Below the pieces are notes generated by a model. The model saw only the letters and a list, made by a program, of their open reading frames with translations, was not told where the DNA came from and made no database searches. The position numbers and the translations under genes were made by a program. Of a DNA stretch of 64,000 nt, positions 43,380 to 53,000 are shown piece by piece. Origin of the DNA: Gammaproteobacteria bacterium (lineage in GTDB: Bacteria > Pseudomonadota > Gammaproteobacteria > Steroidobacterales > Steroidobacteraceae); contig CANGOP010000001.1 in NCBI GenBank assembly GCA_947455595.1, forward strand, positions 1 to 64,000, given 5' to 3'. The number at the start of each line of letters is the position of its first letter. Position 1 is the stretch's first letter.

Positions 43380-43574
43380 ATGAGCCTGAAGTTGTACGCC
43401 CGATTTATCGCTGATCTCGGAAATGCCGGGGGCCGTGAATATAGCGGGATCGTGGAACTGGAAGGTCAAGACCGGATGCCGACCCATCCGGCGGTCTTGA
43501 ATGGTCTGATCGCACGCGACCTTTGTCTCGATGCGGAGTCGGTTCAAGTCTTGCACTGGTCACGACTGCACTGA
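43380..43574 (+). CDS. Small hypothetical protein, 64 residues
   Basis: A 64-residue frame, MSLKLYARFIADLGNAGG and so on, with balanced composition and no shadowing of another gene, followed by two transcription-end hairpins. It contains YSGIVELEGQD, MPTHPAVLNG and ARDLCLDAESVQVLHW. I do not recognise the family. It starts 68 bases after the divergent greB start, so expression from a shared region is plausible. Confidence 0.55.
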   Translation: MSLKLYARFIADLGNAGGREYSGIVELEGQDRMPTHPAVLNGLIARDLCLDAESVQVLHWSRLH

Positions 43575-43582
43575 ATCCCCTG

Positions 43583-43618
43583 GCGGACTGTCCTCACGTA
43601 ATCGGAGTCCGCTTTTCC
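43583..43618 (+). terminator. First hairpin after the 64-residue ORF
   Basis: GCGGACT (43583-43589) pairs with AGTCCGC (43606-43612) and is followed by TTTTCC. A short, moderate terminator nine bases after the small gene's stop. Confidence 0.55.
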
Positions 43619-43620
43619 AA

Positions 43621-43651
43621 ACCCTGGATCTAAGATCCGGGGTTTTTTTTG
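43621..43651 (+). terminator. Second, strong intrinsic terminator after the 64-residue ORF
   Basis: ACCCTGGATC (43621-43630) pairs with GATCCGGGGT (43634-43643, one G-T wobble) over a three-base loop and is followed by eight T. Tandem arrangement with the preceding hairpin insulates the LemA cluster. Confidence 0.85.
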
Positions 43652-43692
43652 TCTTTTTTATCGCGCAAGCTGCTGTTTTTACGAGGTAAACG

Positions 43693-43730
43693 GTCGCTCA
43701 GAGCGCGGCAGTCCGTTTCCTCTGAGCGAC
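43693..43730. repeat. 11-bp perfect inverted repeat upstream of lemA
   Basis: GTCGCTCAGAG (43693-43703) and its exact complement CTCTGAGCGAC (43720-43730) flank 16 bases. No T-run follows on the plus strand. It lies about 70 bases before the lemA start and could be an operator, RNA hairpin or protein-binding palindrome. Confidence 0.55.
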
Positions 43731-43802
43731 AGGCCTTGTTGAGACAACCCTCATGCCCCATATAGTAGGTGTGCGGCTTGAGTTGGCCGCTGAGGAGTGC
43801 TC

Positions 43803-44408
43803 ATGCGTACCGGTTTCCGCCTATTTGCTATCGCCCTCTTACTCGGATTGTGTGCCTCGCTAACGGGGTGTGGGTATAACCAAATCCAGTCGCTGGATGA
43901 GCAGACCAAAGCCAACTGGTCGGAAGTGCTCAATCAGTATCAGCGTCGCGCTGATTTGATTCCCAACTTGGTCAATACGGTCAAAGGTTATGCTCAGCAG
44001 GAGCAAACCGTCCTGATCGGCGTGACTGAGGCGCGTGCGAAAGCGACGTCTATCAACGTCAAGCCAGACGATGAAGCGTCTCTGCGCCGCTTTCAGCAAG
44101 CGCAGGGGGAAGTGAGCAGTGCGCTGTCGAGGTTGTTGGTCGTCTCTGAAAATTATCCGCAGCTGAAATCGGATCAGAATTTCCGTGAGTTGCAGGTGCA
44201 GTTAGAAGGGACTGAGAATCGCATTACCGTTGCCCGCAACCGGTACATTCAATCCGTTCAGGAGTACAACACGACGATTCGTCAGTTCCCCGTGAATGTC
44301 ACGGCGATGCTGTTTCATGCGGCGACGAAGCCTAACTTCACGGTTGAGAACGAGGCGGCCATTGCCAAGCCTCCGGTTGTGGATTTCAACAGCCAGCCGG
44401 CCAAATAA
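43803..44408 (+). CDS. lemA: LemA family lipoprotein
   Basis: A 201-residue LemA protein. A lipoprotein signal RLFAIALLLGLCASLTGCGYN (lipobox LTGC) leads to the LemA helical domain: QSLDEQTKANWSEVLNQYQRRADLIPNLVNTVKGYA and TEARAKATS. The domain ends with VTAMLFH near residue 175. The molecular role of LemA is unknown. It commonly sits next to TPM-domain genes, as here. ATG 43803 is chosen because GAGGAG lies six bases upstream; a GTG at 43797 is in frame but would fall inside that site. Confidence 0.95.
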   Translation: MRTGFRLFAIALLLGLCASLTGCGYNQIQSLDEQTKANWSEVLNQYQRRADLIPNLVNTVKGYAQQEQTVLIGVTEARAKATSINVKPDDEASLRRFQQAQGEVSSALSRLLVVSENYPQLKSDQNFRELQVQLEGTENRITVARNRYIQSVQEYNTTIRQFPVNVTAMLFHAATKPNFTVENEAAIAKPPVVDFNSQPAK

Positions 44409-44409
44409 A

Positions 44410-45294
44410 ATGAACCGGGCGACCGCGGCGTGCGTGGTCGGGTGGGTGCTCATCGCGCTACTCGGTTGTGCGAATGCCGCGTTCGCGTCGACCGATTCCG
44501 GTTTGCGACCGCTCCCGTCTGTCGCTCGTGTGGTTGATGAGGCGGGACTGCTGACGCCGGAAGAAACGCGCTCGCTGACCGCTACGCTTGCCGATTTCCA
44601 AGCGCGCAAAGGCAGTCAGTTGGCGGTTGTGATTATCCCGACCACGCAACCAGAGGACATTGCGCAATACGGTATTCGACTCGCGGATGCTTGGAAGCTG
44701 GGGCGTTCCAAAGTCGACGACGGCGCCTTACTGGTTGTCGCAGTCGACGACCGACGCTATCGCTGGGAAGTGGGCCGAGGCTTGGAAGGCGTGTTGACGG
44801 ACATCGGTACCAGTCGCATCTCCGATGAGTATCTGCGCCCCGCCTTTCGTCAGGGCCACTTCTATGACGGCATTCAGCAGGCGCTATCGAAAGCAATGGG
44901 GCTGATTGAAGGCGAACCGCTGCCGCCGCCTCCAGAGAGTCGAGCAAGAGCCTCGGAGGATGGCTTGCACCGCGCCCTTGGGGTGCTTGCGTTTGCCGTG
45001 TTCGCTGGCCTTTTTGTGCGTTCCTTCTTGGGTCGTTTCGGCGGCGCCATGGTTGCTGCCGTTTTGGCCGGCGTTCTTGCACAAATTTCGATGGGCTTGT
45101 TCGCTATCTCGATCGTGATGGGTCTGATCGCATTTGTCGGCACACTGATGGCCGGCATAGGTGGCCTCTGGGGCTTTTACGGCGGCGGCTTTGGCGGCGG
45201 TTCCTACCGCGGTGGCGGTGGTTTCGGTGGTGGTGGCGGCTTCAGTGGCGGCGGCGGTGGTTTCAGTGGCGGTGGCTCGTCAGGGAGTTGGTGA
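44410..45294 (+). CDS. TPM domain protein (YgcG family), membrane anchored
   Basis: A 294-residue protein beginning with a signal sequence (VGWVLIALLGCANAAFAS). A TPM domain follows (about 35-165): VDEAGLLTPEETRSLTATLADFQARKGSQLAVVII and DDGALLVVAVDDRRYRWEVGRGLEG. Two membrane segments span about 190-265, and the tail is Gly/Ser-rich. TPM domains act in envelope or photosystem maintenance in other organisms. The start is one base after the lemA stop, so translation is coupled. Confidence 0.92.
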   Translation: MNRATAACVVGWVLIALLGCANAAFASTDSGLRPLPSVARVVDEAGLLTPEETRSLTATLADFQARKGSQLAVVIIPTTQPEDIAQYGIRLADAWKLGRSKVDDGALLVVAVDDRRYRWEVGRGLEGVLTDIGTSRISDEYLRPAFRQGHFYDGIQQALSKAMGLIEGEPLPPPPESRARASEDGLHRALGVLAFAVFAGLFVRSFLGRFGGAMVAAVLAGVLAQISMGLFAISIVMGLIAFVGTLMAGIGGLWGFYGGGFGGGSYRGGGGFGGGGGFSGGGGGFSGGGSSGSW

Positions 45295-45295
45295 G

Positions 45296-45796
45296 ATGCA
45301 ACGCCTAGCTCGATTGGTGCGTCATCTGTGGCAGAGCCCAGCAACTGTGCGGCGTCGTTTTACGACGGAGGTCCTCGATGCGGTAGAGGCGGCCGTTCGC
45401 CGTGCCGAAGCCGACCATGGCGGCGAGGTTCGTTTTGTCATCGAAACGGACCTGTCGATCTGGGCGGTTCTGCGGGGATGCTCAGCCCGAGACCGTGCCA
45501 TTGAGGTATTTTCGGCTACGCGCGTCTGGGATACCGAGCAAAACAACGGCGTCTTGGTCTACGTGCTGTGGGCTGATCGGGCCGTGGAAATTGTCGCCGA
45601 CCGGGGCCTTAACAGCCGCGTAACCCCAGCGGATTGGGCGCAAGTGAGTCGATTGATGGAGACGGCGTTCCGCGCAGGGAACTGGTTAGGTGGGGCGGTG
45701 TCGGGAGTCGACGCAGTCGGTAGACTGTTGGCGCGTCATTTTCCGACGGGGCCGCAGAATCCGAATGAGCTACCTGACCGCCCGCTGCTTCTGTAG
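45296..45796 (+). CDS. TPM domain protein, shorter paralog
   Basis: A 166-residue cytosolic-looking TPM protein. RRFTTEVLDAVEAAVRRAEADHGGEVRFVIE, NNGVLVYVLWADRAVEIVADRGLN and WAQVSRLMETAFRAGN are typical. It lacks a clear signal peptide and Gly-rich tail. The gene starts one base after the first TPM gene and overlaps the L,D-transpeptidase gene by 32 bases. Together with LemA and TPM1 it forms the common lemA-TPM-TPM unit. Confidence 0.9.
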   Translation: MQRLARLVRHLWQSPATVRRRFTTEVLDAVEAAVRRAEADHGGEVRFVIETDLSIWAVLRGCSARDRAIEVFSATRVWDTEQNNGVLVYVLWADRAVEIVADRGLNSRVTPADWAQVSRLMETAFRAGNWLGGAVSGVDAVGRLLARHFPTGPQNPNELPDRPLLL

Positions 45797-46949
45797 ACCC
45801 GCCGTCGTCGCCCTTGGCGTTCTGCTCGGCGCTTGCGCAACACCGCCGCAGCCGTTACCCGAAGCCATTATTCCTGACGTTCCCTTCGCGGGCTCTGCGT
45901 TGCCGCCGCAGCGAGTGCCCGCGGCACATCGCTTTGCCCTCTCCCCCGGCGATAGCGTCGTAGGGGATGTCGTGGTGACCACCGCAACCCACGAAGACAC
46001 GCTGCCGGATATCGCGCGACGTTTTGACGTGGGTTATGAGGAAATCGTCCGGGCCAATCCCGGGGTAGATCCTTGGCTGCCAGGCGAGGGCCGTGAGATC
46101 GTTGTGCCAACGGCCTACGTGCTACCCAACGCGCCGCAAGAGGGCGTCGTGGTCAACATCGCGGCAATGCGGCTCTACTACTATCCGACGGTGCCCAAAG
46201 GGGCACCACGCGTGGTCATCACGCATCCGATCGGCATCGGCAAGGTGGGCTGGAAAACACCGGAGGGCGTGACGCGTGTTGTCGCCCGCCAAAAGGATCC
46301 GGTGTGGACGCCGCCGGACTCCGTGCGCCGTGAGCACCTGGAAAACGGCGATCCCTTGCCCGCACGAGTACCGGCGGGGCCTGACAATCCGCTTGGCGCG
46401 CATCTCTTCCGATTGGGCTGGCCGACCTATCTGATCCACGGGACGAATAAGCCTTATGGCGTGGGGATGCGCTCCAGTCACGGCTGCCTACGGCTCTATC
46501 CGGAAGACATTCGTGCGCTTTTTGACGCCATTCCCATCGGCACCAAGGTGCAAATCGTCAATCAACCGACGGTGTTGGGTTCGCGCAAGGGCGTCACCTA
46601 CGTGCAGGCTTTTGGTCGACTCGAAGATGATCGCAAGTTAGCCGATCGCTCAATGCCGACGGCGGCCGTGATCCAGGCATCCTTGGCCAGTCGGGTGTCG
46701 AATCAGGCCGGCGCGGTGAACTGGGGCGCCGTGGCACGGGAGTCGGTCGTCGCATCGGGTTTGCCGTTGCCGGTCAGCGGCGAGCGGGAGGCGAGCCTGC
46801 TGGCCTTGGTCGCCGCGGCGCCACGGGTCGCGAATACCTTACCCATCGGCGCGATCTGGGACGGTCGCGGCGGTACGTTGGATGATGAGCGCCAGTATCA
46901 GGAAATGCTGCGCGAGCAGGAGTCTCCGCCTGTTCTGCGGACTCCGTGA
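45765..46949 (+). CDS. L,D-transpeptidase lipoprotein with LysM-like domain
   Basis: A 394-residue protein. The leader CRPAVVALGVLLGACA contains a lipobox (LGAC). A LysM-like segment spans about 75-115 (DTLPDIARRFDVGYEEIVRANPGV). The YkuD/ErfK domain has NIAAMRLYYYPT and the catalytic motif IHGTNKPYGVGM with SSHGCLRLYPED (H225, H239, C241). It makes 3-3 cross-links or anchors proteins to peptidoglycan. It overlaps the second TPM gene by 32 bases, linking it to the LemA cluster. Confidence 0.94.
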   Translation: MSYLTARCFCRPAVVALGVLLGACATPPQPLPEAIIPDVPFAGSALPPQRVPAAHRFALSPGDSVVGDVVVTTATHEDTLPDIARRFDVGYEEIVRANPGVDPWLPGEGREIVVPTAYVLPNAPQEGVVVNIAAMRLYYYPTVPKGAPRVVITHPIGIGKVGWKTPEGVTRVVARQKDPVWTPPDSVRREHLENGDPLPARVPAGPDNPLGAHLFRLGWPTYLIHGTNKPYGVGMRSSHGCLRLYPEDIRALFDAIPIGTKVQIVNQPTVLGSRKGVTYVQAFGRLEDDRKLADRSMPTAAVIQASLASRVSNQAGAVNWGAVARESVVASGLPLPVSGEREASLLALVAAAPRVANTLPIGAIWDGRGGTLDDERQYQEMLREQESPPVLRTP

Positions 46950-46989
46950 TCGTCACAGAACCGTCACTTAACTGTAATAACGTCGCTTC
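46950..46989 (+). promoter_or_regulatory. Pho-box-like direct repeats upstream of the glycosyltransferase
   Basis: Three seven-base units with four-base spacers lie just after the L,D-transpeptidase stop: TCGTCAC (46950-46956), CCGTCAC (46961-46967) and CTGTAAT (46972-46978). The PhoB consensus is CTGTCAT repeated with an 11-base period. The best unit matches six of seven. No strong -10 follows at the classical distance, so this is a candidate. Confidence 0.45.
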
Positions 46990-47015
46990 CCTCGAAACTG
47001 CGAGTTGGGGTGAGC

Positions 47016-48158
47016 GTGCGCATATTGATGCTGTCGGATGTCTCGTTCCCCCGCGTGAACGGTGTCTCCACCTCGATTGCCACCTTCCGTCACAGTCTCG
47101 CTGAGCTGGGTCACGAGTCGACGCTCATCGCGCCCGTCTATCCCGGTGCGCCGACGGATCCCCCGGACGTGGTGCGTATTGCCGCACGTTCGGTGCCGCT
47201 CGATCCGGAAGACCGCCTCATGAGTGCTGGAGCGATTCGCCAGCATACGGATCGGTTGCGTGCGGCCCGATATGATGTGGTGCATATACACACCCCGTTT
47301 GTTGCCCACTACGCCGGTGTGAGTCTTGCCCGAAAATTAGGCCTCCCGGTGGTGGAGACGTATCACACGTTTTTCGAGGAATACTTTCATCACTACGCGC
47401 CGTTTTTACCGGGGTGGTTGACCCGGCGTGTCGCGCGTCGCATGACCGTATCGCAATGTCGCGCGGTGGATGCCCTCGTGGTGCCATCGCCGCAGATGCT
47501 CGAAAAGTTACGCAACTACGGCGTCGAAACACGCGCGGAAGTGCTGCCGACGGGCATCGATCCCGCGCGATTCCGCGGCGGAGACGGTGCGCGGTTTCGG
47601 GCGATGCATGGCATACCGGCCGACCGGCCGCTTCTGGTGCACATTTCTCGCGTCGCCCACGAAAAAAATATCGACTTCATTCTGCGGATGTTGGTGGTGG
47701 TGGCTCGCGAGATGCCGGAGGTGCTGCTGGTGATTGCCGGGGAAGGGCCGGCAGAAAGCCACTTACGCACCCTCGTGCAGCGGCTGGGTTTGAGTCAGCA
47801 GGTCCTTTTCGTCGGTTATCTTGACCGTGGTTCCAGTCTGCTCGACTGCTACAAAGCGGGCCACGCGTTTGTATTTGCGTCCCGTACCGAAACGCAGGGG
47901 CTCGTGTTGTTGGAGGCGCTTGCCTTGGGTACGCCGGTGGTCTCGACTGCCGTCATGGGCACGGCCGATGTTCTGAAAGACGCGCAGGGCGCGGTGGTGG
48001 TCGAGGAAGACGAATCCGCGTTTGCGACTGCCGTGATCCGGGTTTTGCGCTCTGCCGAGCTGCGGGCAACACTTGCGGCGAAAGCGCCGGCGGATGCGGC
48101 GGCTTGGTCGGCTTCGGCGATGGCCGAGCGATTGGTGGAACTCTACTCAAGCCTATAA
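47016..48158 (+). CDS. GT4 family glycosyltransferase
   Basis: A 380-residue GT4 enzyme. RILMLSDVSFPRVNGVSTSI starts the acceptor domain, HIHTPFVAHYAG, ETYHTFFEEYFHHYAPFLP and VLPTGIDPARF follow, and the donor domain has HISRVAHEKNIDFIL and FASRTETQGLVLLEALALGTPVV, the E-x7-E element. This group resembles bacterial enzymes that glycosylate lipids (diacylglycerol or phosphatidylinositol-type acceptors). GTG 47016 is chosen, with GGGG just upstream. GTG 47010 is in frame. Pho-box-like repeats in front would fit glycolipid synthesis in phosphate shortage, which is inference. Confidence 0.88.
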   Translation: MRILMLSDVSFPRVNGVSTSIATFRHSLAELGHESTLIAPVYPGAPTDPPDVVRIAARSVPLDPEDRLMSAGAIRQHTDRLRAARYDVVHIHTPFVAHYAGVSLARKLGLPVVETYHTFFEEYFHHYAPFLPGWLTRRVARRMTVSQCRAVDALVVPSPQMLEKLRNYGVETRAEVLPTGIDPARFRGGDGARFRAMHGIPADRPLLVHISRVAHEKNIDFILRMLVVVAREMPEVLLVIAGEGPAESHLRTLVQRLGLSQQVLFVGYLDRGSSLLDCYKAGHAFVFASRTETQGLVLLEALALGTPVVSTAVMGTADVLKDAQGAVVVEEDESAFATAVIRVLRSAELRATLAAKAPADAAAWSASAMAERLVELYSSL

Positions 48159-48205
48159 ATCTTAACGACGTTATAGTGTCGTCCTCGGATGATGGATCGA
48201 GGGCG

Positions 48206-48355
48206 ATGGAGATGATGCAGAGTCCTTGGATGCGCGTAATGCTTGAGGAAATCGAGCGTAAGCGACGCGAAGTGGCTGAGTCCCGCGAGGAAACCGCCCG
48301 ACGTGCGGCGCGTAGCCAATCAACGCCCAACATCTCGCCATCGTCTTTGCGCTGA
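48206..48355 (+). CDS. Small possible protein, 49 residues, upstream of the sheath gene
   Basis: A short frame (MEMMQSPWMRVMLEEIERKRREVAESREETA) that begins just after GAGGGCG and reads as a single charged helix. It ends 52 bases before the sheath gene. The frame is open further upstream to 48104, but that part lies in the GT4 end. I do not recognise it. It may be a real small protein or chance. Confidence 0.35.
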   Translation: MEMMQSPWMRVMLEEIERKRREVAESREETARRAARSQSTPNISPSSLR

Positions 48356-48407
48356 TGGCCCATCGGCCCTGTGCTAGCCTTCCAGCCAATGGTTTGGAGG
48401 GCCCCCG

Positions 48408-50039
48408 TTGCTGAGATCGTCGATACAGGGGATCCACGTTGCGGCCGAATCGGGCGCGACGGACGCTATTGTTCGAGTGGACACGGCGGTCGTGGCCTTT
48501 GTGGGCCGTGCCTTGCGCGGGCCGTTGCACCAGCCCGTCACGATTCGCAGTTTCGCTGACTACCAAACGGTCTTTGGAGGGCTGTGGCAACCGAGCGCCA
48601 TGTCCTATGCCGTCGAGCAATATTTTGAGAACGGCGGCCAACTAGCCCGTGTGGTGCGTGTCGCCAACGCCGCTCGGCCGGTGACGATTCGACTGCCGAC
48701 CCGAGATGGGGGCGCGCTGCTGCTGGAGGCGCGTTGCCCAGGTACCCGTGAGTTTCTCCGTGCATCGGTTGATTACGACAATATTCCTGACGTCGCGGGA
48801 GACGCTGATGCCTTCAACTTGGTTGTACACCGAGTGCGTTCCCCAGGCTCCGAGCACGTCGAGGACCAGGAAATCTTTACCCGCGCCTCGGTGCATCCGG
48901 AGTCGTCGCGCAACATTGGGGTGCTGCTAGCGGAGTCCTCGTTGGTGCGGCTCAAAGGGCCCGTGCCCTTGATGCGCCCGCAGCAGACCGAGCGTGGCGA
49001 CCTGCGATCCTTCGCCGCCTATGTGGCGTCCAGTCCAGACGGCGACGACGGGGGGCCACTGTCTGATTACGATCTGATCGGATCGGCGGCCGAGCGGACC
49101 GGGCTGTTCGCATTCGGTGAGCAGGACGCTTTCAGTTTTTTGTACCTGCCGCCGAGGGCACGGGATACCGCAGTCGGCGCCAGCGCGCTCTTAGTGGCCG
49201 CCCGGATGTGCCGCGCGCGTCGTGCGATGTTGGTCGTGGACCCGCCGGTGGAATGGACTTCGCCGCTGTCGGCCTTGAGCGGCGTGCGCGAGACGCCTCA
49301 CGCCAGTGATCAGGCCCTTATGTACTACCCATGGATACAGGCTTACGACCGGCTGCGGGGTCGCTTTGAGCAGTTTCCGCCCGGAGCCGCCGCGCTGGGG
49401 ATACTCGCTCGACTGGCGGTTGCGCGGGAACCGTGGTCGACGTCGGGAGACGATGAAGGCCCCTTGCGCCCCGGTTTTAGACCCGCCTGCGCGATTCCCG
49501 ATGATCAACGGGCTCGCCTCGCGTCAGCCGGCTTGAATGTGCTGCAGGCCGTGCGTGCTGCGAAGCCCATGGCTGCACGGACATTGGCGGGCGCACGGGC
49601 GACCGTGGCCGAGTGGCGTTACCTCGGGCGGCGGCGCTTAGCGTTGCAGATGGTGGAAAGCGTGGTGCGTGGGACTCGCTGGGTACTCTTCGAACCGTCC
49701 GTTCCTGCCGTGTGGCGTCGATTGGCACGCCAGATAGCGACGTTGCTGACAGGGTATGAGCGCGATGGCGCGTTCCCGGAGGCCGCCCCGGGTGGTGCTT
49801 GGTTCGTGATTTGCGACGAACGCGTGAATCCGCCGCGCCAGACACCGCTGACCAGCGTGCTCTTTGGGTACAGCACGGGCCGGGATGGCACATGGATCTG
49901 TTGGCTACTGACCCACGAGCCCACGGGTCCTCGGGTTCAGCAAACCAGTCTCAACCAATTGCAGTCTGCTGGCGGCCGTCCGCCCTTGGATCCGGACTTT
50001 GATGTCGCGACGTTGCTGCAGGAACACTTTCTCAACTAG
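48408..50039 (+). CDS. Contractile tail sheath family protein, orphan
   Basis: A 543-residue sheath protein. The N-terminal part shows the sheath signature: VDTAVVAFVGRALRGP, then VTIRSFADYQTVFGGL, then MSYAVEQYFENGGQLARVVRV (about 25-85). The large middle region and C-terminal ALMYYPWIQ, RTLAGARATVAEWRYLGRRR and DFDVATLLQEHF resemble the sheath core domain that polymerises around an inner tube in phage tails, R-pyocins and extracellular injection systems. The start is TTG at 48408 behind TTTGGAGGG. No tube, baseplate, spike or ATPase gene is near. The stop shares CTAG with 5-oxoprolinase (50036-50039). Confidence 0.83.
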   Translation: MLRSSIQGIHVAAESGATDAIVRVDTAVVAFVGRALRGPLHQPVTIRSFADYQTVFGGLWQPSAMSYAVEQYFENGGQLARVVRVANAARPVTIRLPTRDGGALLLEARCPGTREFLRASVDYDNIPDVAGDADAFNLVVHRVRSPGSEHVEDQEIFTRASVHPESSRNIGVLLAESSLVRLKGPVPLMRPQQTERGDLRSFAAYVASSPDGDDGGPLSDYDLIGSAAERTGLFAFGEQDAFSFLYLPPRARDTAVGASALLVAARMCRARRAMLVVDPPVEWTSPLSALSGVRETPHASDQALMYYPWIQAYDRLRGRFEQFPPGAAALGILARLAVAREPWSTSGDDEGPLRPGFRPACAIPDDQRARLASAGLNVLQAVRAAKPMAARTLAGARATVAEWRYLGRRRLALQMVESVVRGTRWVLFEPSVPAVWRRLARQIATLLTGYERDGAFPEAAPGGAWFVICDERVNPPRQTPLTSVLFGYSTGRDGTWICWLLTHEPTGPRVQQTSLNQLQSAGGRPPLDPDFDVATLLQEHFLN

Positions 50040-53000
50040 TGAGAGGGTGGGCCCCAGCCTCCGCCACCGGGCGTTTCAATCTCGATCGCGTCACCGGACA
50101 GCACGTGCGCCGTATCCGCAGCGCCCAACAGTCGTTGTTGTCCGTCTGCGCCAAGAATGCGGGTCACGCCGCATGCCCCGGGTGCGCCGCCTGCCCGTCC
50201 GCGCGGCGCAAGTCGCCGGTGATTGGAGAGGATGGCGACATCCAAGTCGCGAAGAAACCTGATTCGGCGAATGAGTCCGTCACCACCACGGAACGCGCCT
50301 TGCCCGCCTGACCCTAATCGGTATCGAAAGGCTTCCAGTCTGACCGGAAGGCGTGCTTCGAATATTTCAGGGTCGGTTAGTCGGGAGTTCGTCATATGCG
50401 TTTGCACGCCGCTGGCGCCCGCAAATCCGGGTCCTGCGCCTGCGCCACCAGCAATGGTCTCGTAGTACTGACAATCTGCATCGCCAAAGGTCAGATTGTT
50501 CATCGTTCCTTGCGAGTCGGCTAAGACGCCGAGCGCGCCAAACAGCAGGTCGACAATGGCTTGTGACGTCTCGACATTGCCGGCCACCACGGCAGCGGGG
50601 GGGTGCGGGTCGAGCAATGAGCCTATCGGGATGCGTAGATCCAGTGGCGCAAGGCAACCCTCGTTCAAAGGTATGTCGTCATCGACAAGCGTACGCAAGA
50701 CATAGAGCACTGCGGCGGTACAGACCGCTCGAGGGGCATTGAAATTGGTGTTTGACTGCGCCGACGTGCCCGCGAAGTCAACGCGTACATGACCGGTGGC
50801 CGCGTCGACGTCCACTTCAACAGAAATACGCTCACCACCATCTAAGTGAATAGATTCGCGAATGGGTCCTTGTCCTGCAATCGGCAGTGCGCGCAGCGCT
50901 GCGCGGACTCGCATTTCGGCGTGATGCTGAACATGGCCTAGGTAGGCGGCGACGACGTGTTCGCCATGCTGACGGACCAGGCGGGATAATTCCGCTGCAC
51001 CACGCGCGTTCGCGGCTAACTGCGCGGCGAGATCAGCGAGATTTTGCGGAATGTTACGAGCTGGATAAGGCCCTCGCGACAACAACGCCTCGACGTGCTC
51101 ACGATCGAGGATGCCGTCGCTGACGATGCGTTCGCCCTCGAACAAGGCGCCCTCCTCGTCGATCGTGCGACTGAACGGGGGCATGGAGCCTGGCGTGATT
51201 CCGCCGATGTCGGCGTGGTGCGCCCGCGAGGCGACCCAGAAGGCAGGCTGGACCGCGTCGCGCAAATAGACGGGGCTGACGACGGTGAGATCGGGCAGAT
51301 GGGTGCCCCCGGCATACGGTGAATTGACGAGGTAGGCATCGAGCGGGCGTACATGACCGGCATGACGCGCCATGACGGCTCTTACGCTGGCGCCCATCGA
51401 GCCCAGATGGACGGGCATGTGCGGCGCGTTGGCGACCAATCGGCCTGCCTCGTCGAAAATCGCACACGAGTAATCGAGTCGTTCGCGGATGTTCACGGAA
51501 CTGGCGGACTGCTGCAGGACAGCGCCCATCTGTTCGGCAACATGCATATACAGACCATTAAAGATCTCGAGTAACACAGGATCGACGATGGCCGGATCTG
51601 TCGTATTGCGTGCCGGCAAGGCGAGCTCGCGCTCAAGAACCAGCGTGCCGTCTGCGCGATGTAGAGCTTGCCAACCTGGCTCTATGACGGTCGTGGCGGT
51701 GTGCTCAATGATGAGGGCTGGGCCCGTGATTCGTGCGTTCGCCGGCAGCTGGTCCCGCGAATAAGCGTTCACGGTGCGCCATTCGCCGCTGAACCAGCAG
51801 CGGACGCTGCGGACGGTTGCGGCATCGGTGGGCCTACCCGTGACCGTGCCGACGGCCGTAGACGGGCCAATGGCTTCAGCCGTGATGGCCGAAATGATCC
51901 AGTCGCAGTCGGTCTCCGGTGCATAGCCGAATCGTCGCTGATACTGGGTGCTGAACGCGGCCCGCATGCTCTGCTGATCGGTCAGTGGCACGGGCAACGC
52001 GACCTCTGAGCGTGCTGTGCGCACCTCGGCGGTGTAATCCATCCGACTGATCGAGGTGCCGCCGAGGCTGTCACGAGCAGCTCGCGCGAGTTCATCGGCC
52101 AGTGTGCGGGCTCTGCTGACGCCGGTCGCGCTCAGCACAGCACCGAGCGTACCTCTGCGCAGGGATCGCGCTTCTGCAAGTCCAATCCCCAAGGCGGACA
52201 ACACACCGGCGAGAGGATGAATGAAGACTGTCTGAATGCTCAAGGCGTCGGCCACACGGCAGGCAACCTGTCCGGCCGCTCCGCCGAAGCTGACCAGGGC
52301 AAACTCGGCGGGATCGAGCCCTATTCGCAGGCTGACTTGTTTGATCGCATTGGCCATGGTGTCGACGGCCACCGTCAAAAATCCGTCGGCCACCGCTTCC
52401 ATCGACATCGAGCGGCCCTCTGCCGTGACTTGTGCCGCCAGTTCAGCGAATCCGGTACGCGCGAGAGCCGGGTTGAGTGGCGCTTGGCCATCCTCTCCAA
52501 AGACGGACGGCAGGAAGTCTGGCCCCAAACGACCGAGCGCCACATGACAATCCGTCACTGCAAGCGGTCCGCCGCGGCCATAACTGGCTGGACCGGGGAC
52601 TGCGCCGGCAGAGTCCGGGCCAACCGCAAAGCGTCCATCGCGATACCGCAAGACTGAACCACCGCCCGCTGCGACAGTATGGACATCCAATGACGGGACC
52701 GCCAAACGAACGCCCGCGACTCGAAGTTCATGACGGCGTGGATAGGCCCCGTTATAGAGCGAGACATCGGTGGAGGTGCCACCCATATCGAAGCCGATCA
52801 AGCGCGGAAATCCAGCCTCGGTCCCTGTCCGTACCATGCCGACCAAGCCACCGGCCGGGCCGGACAGTACGCCGTTGGTCCCTCGGAAGGCATGGGCAGG
52901 CGCTAACCCGCCATGACTCTGCATCAGTTCTAATCGAATATTGGCACCGAGTTCCGCGAGGTCAGCGACCAGGCGTGCGATATATCGGCTTACCAACACG

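Noticed and set aside
48408-50039. Prophage or type VI secretion locus
   Set aside because: Only the sheath gene is present; no capsid, portal, integrase, tube, baseplate or ATPase genes are seen in the neighbourhood.
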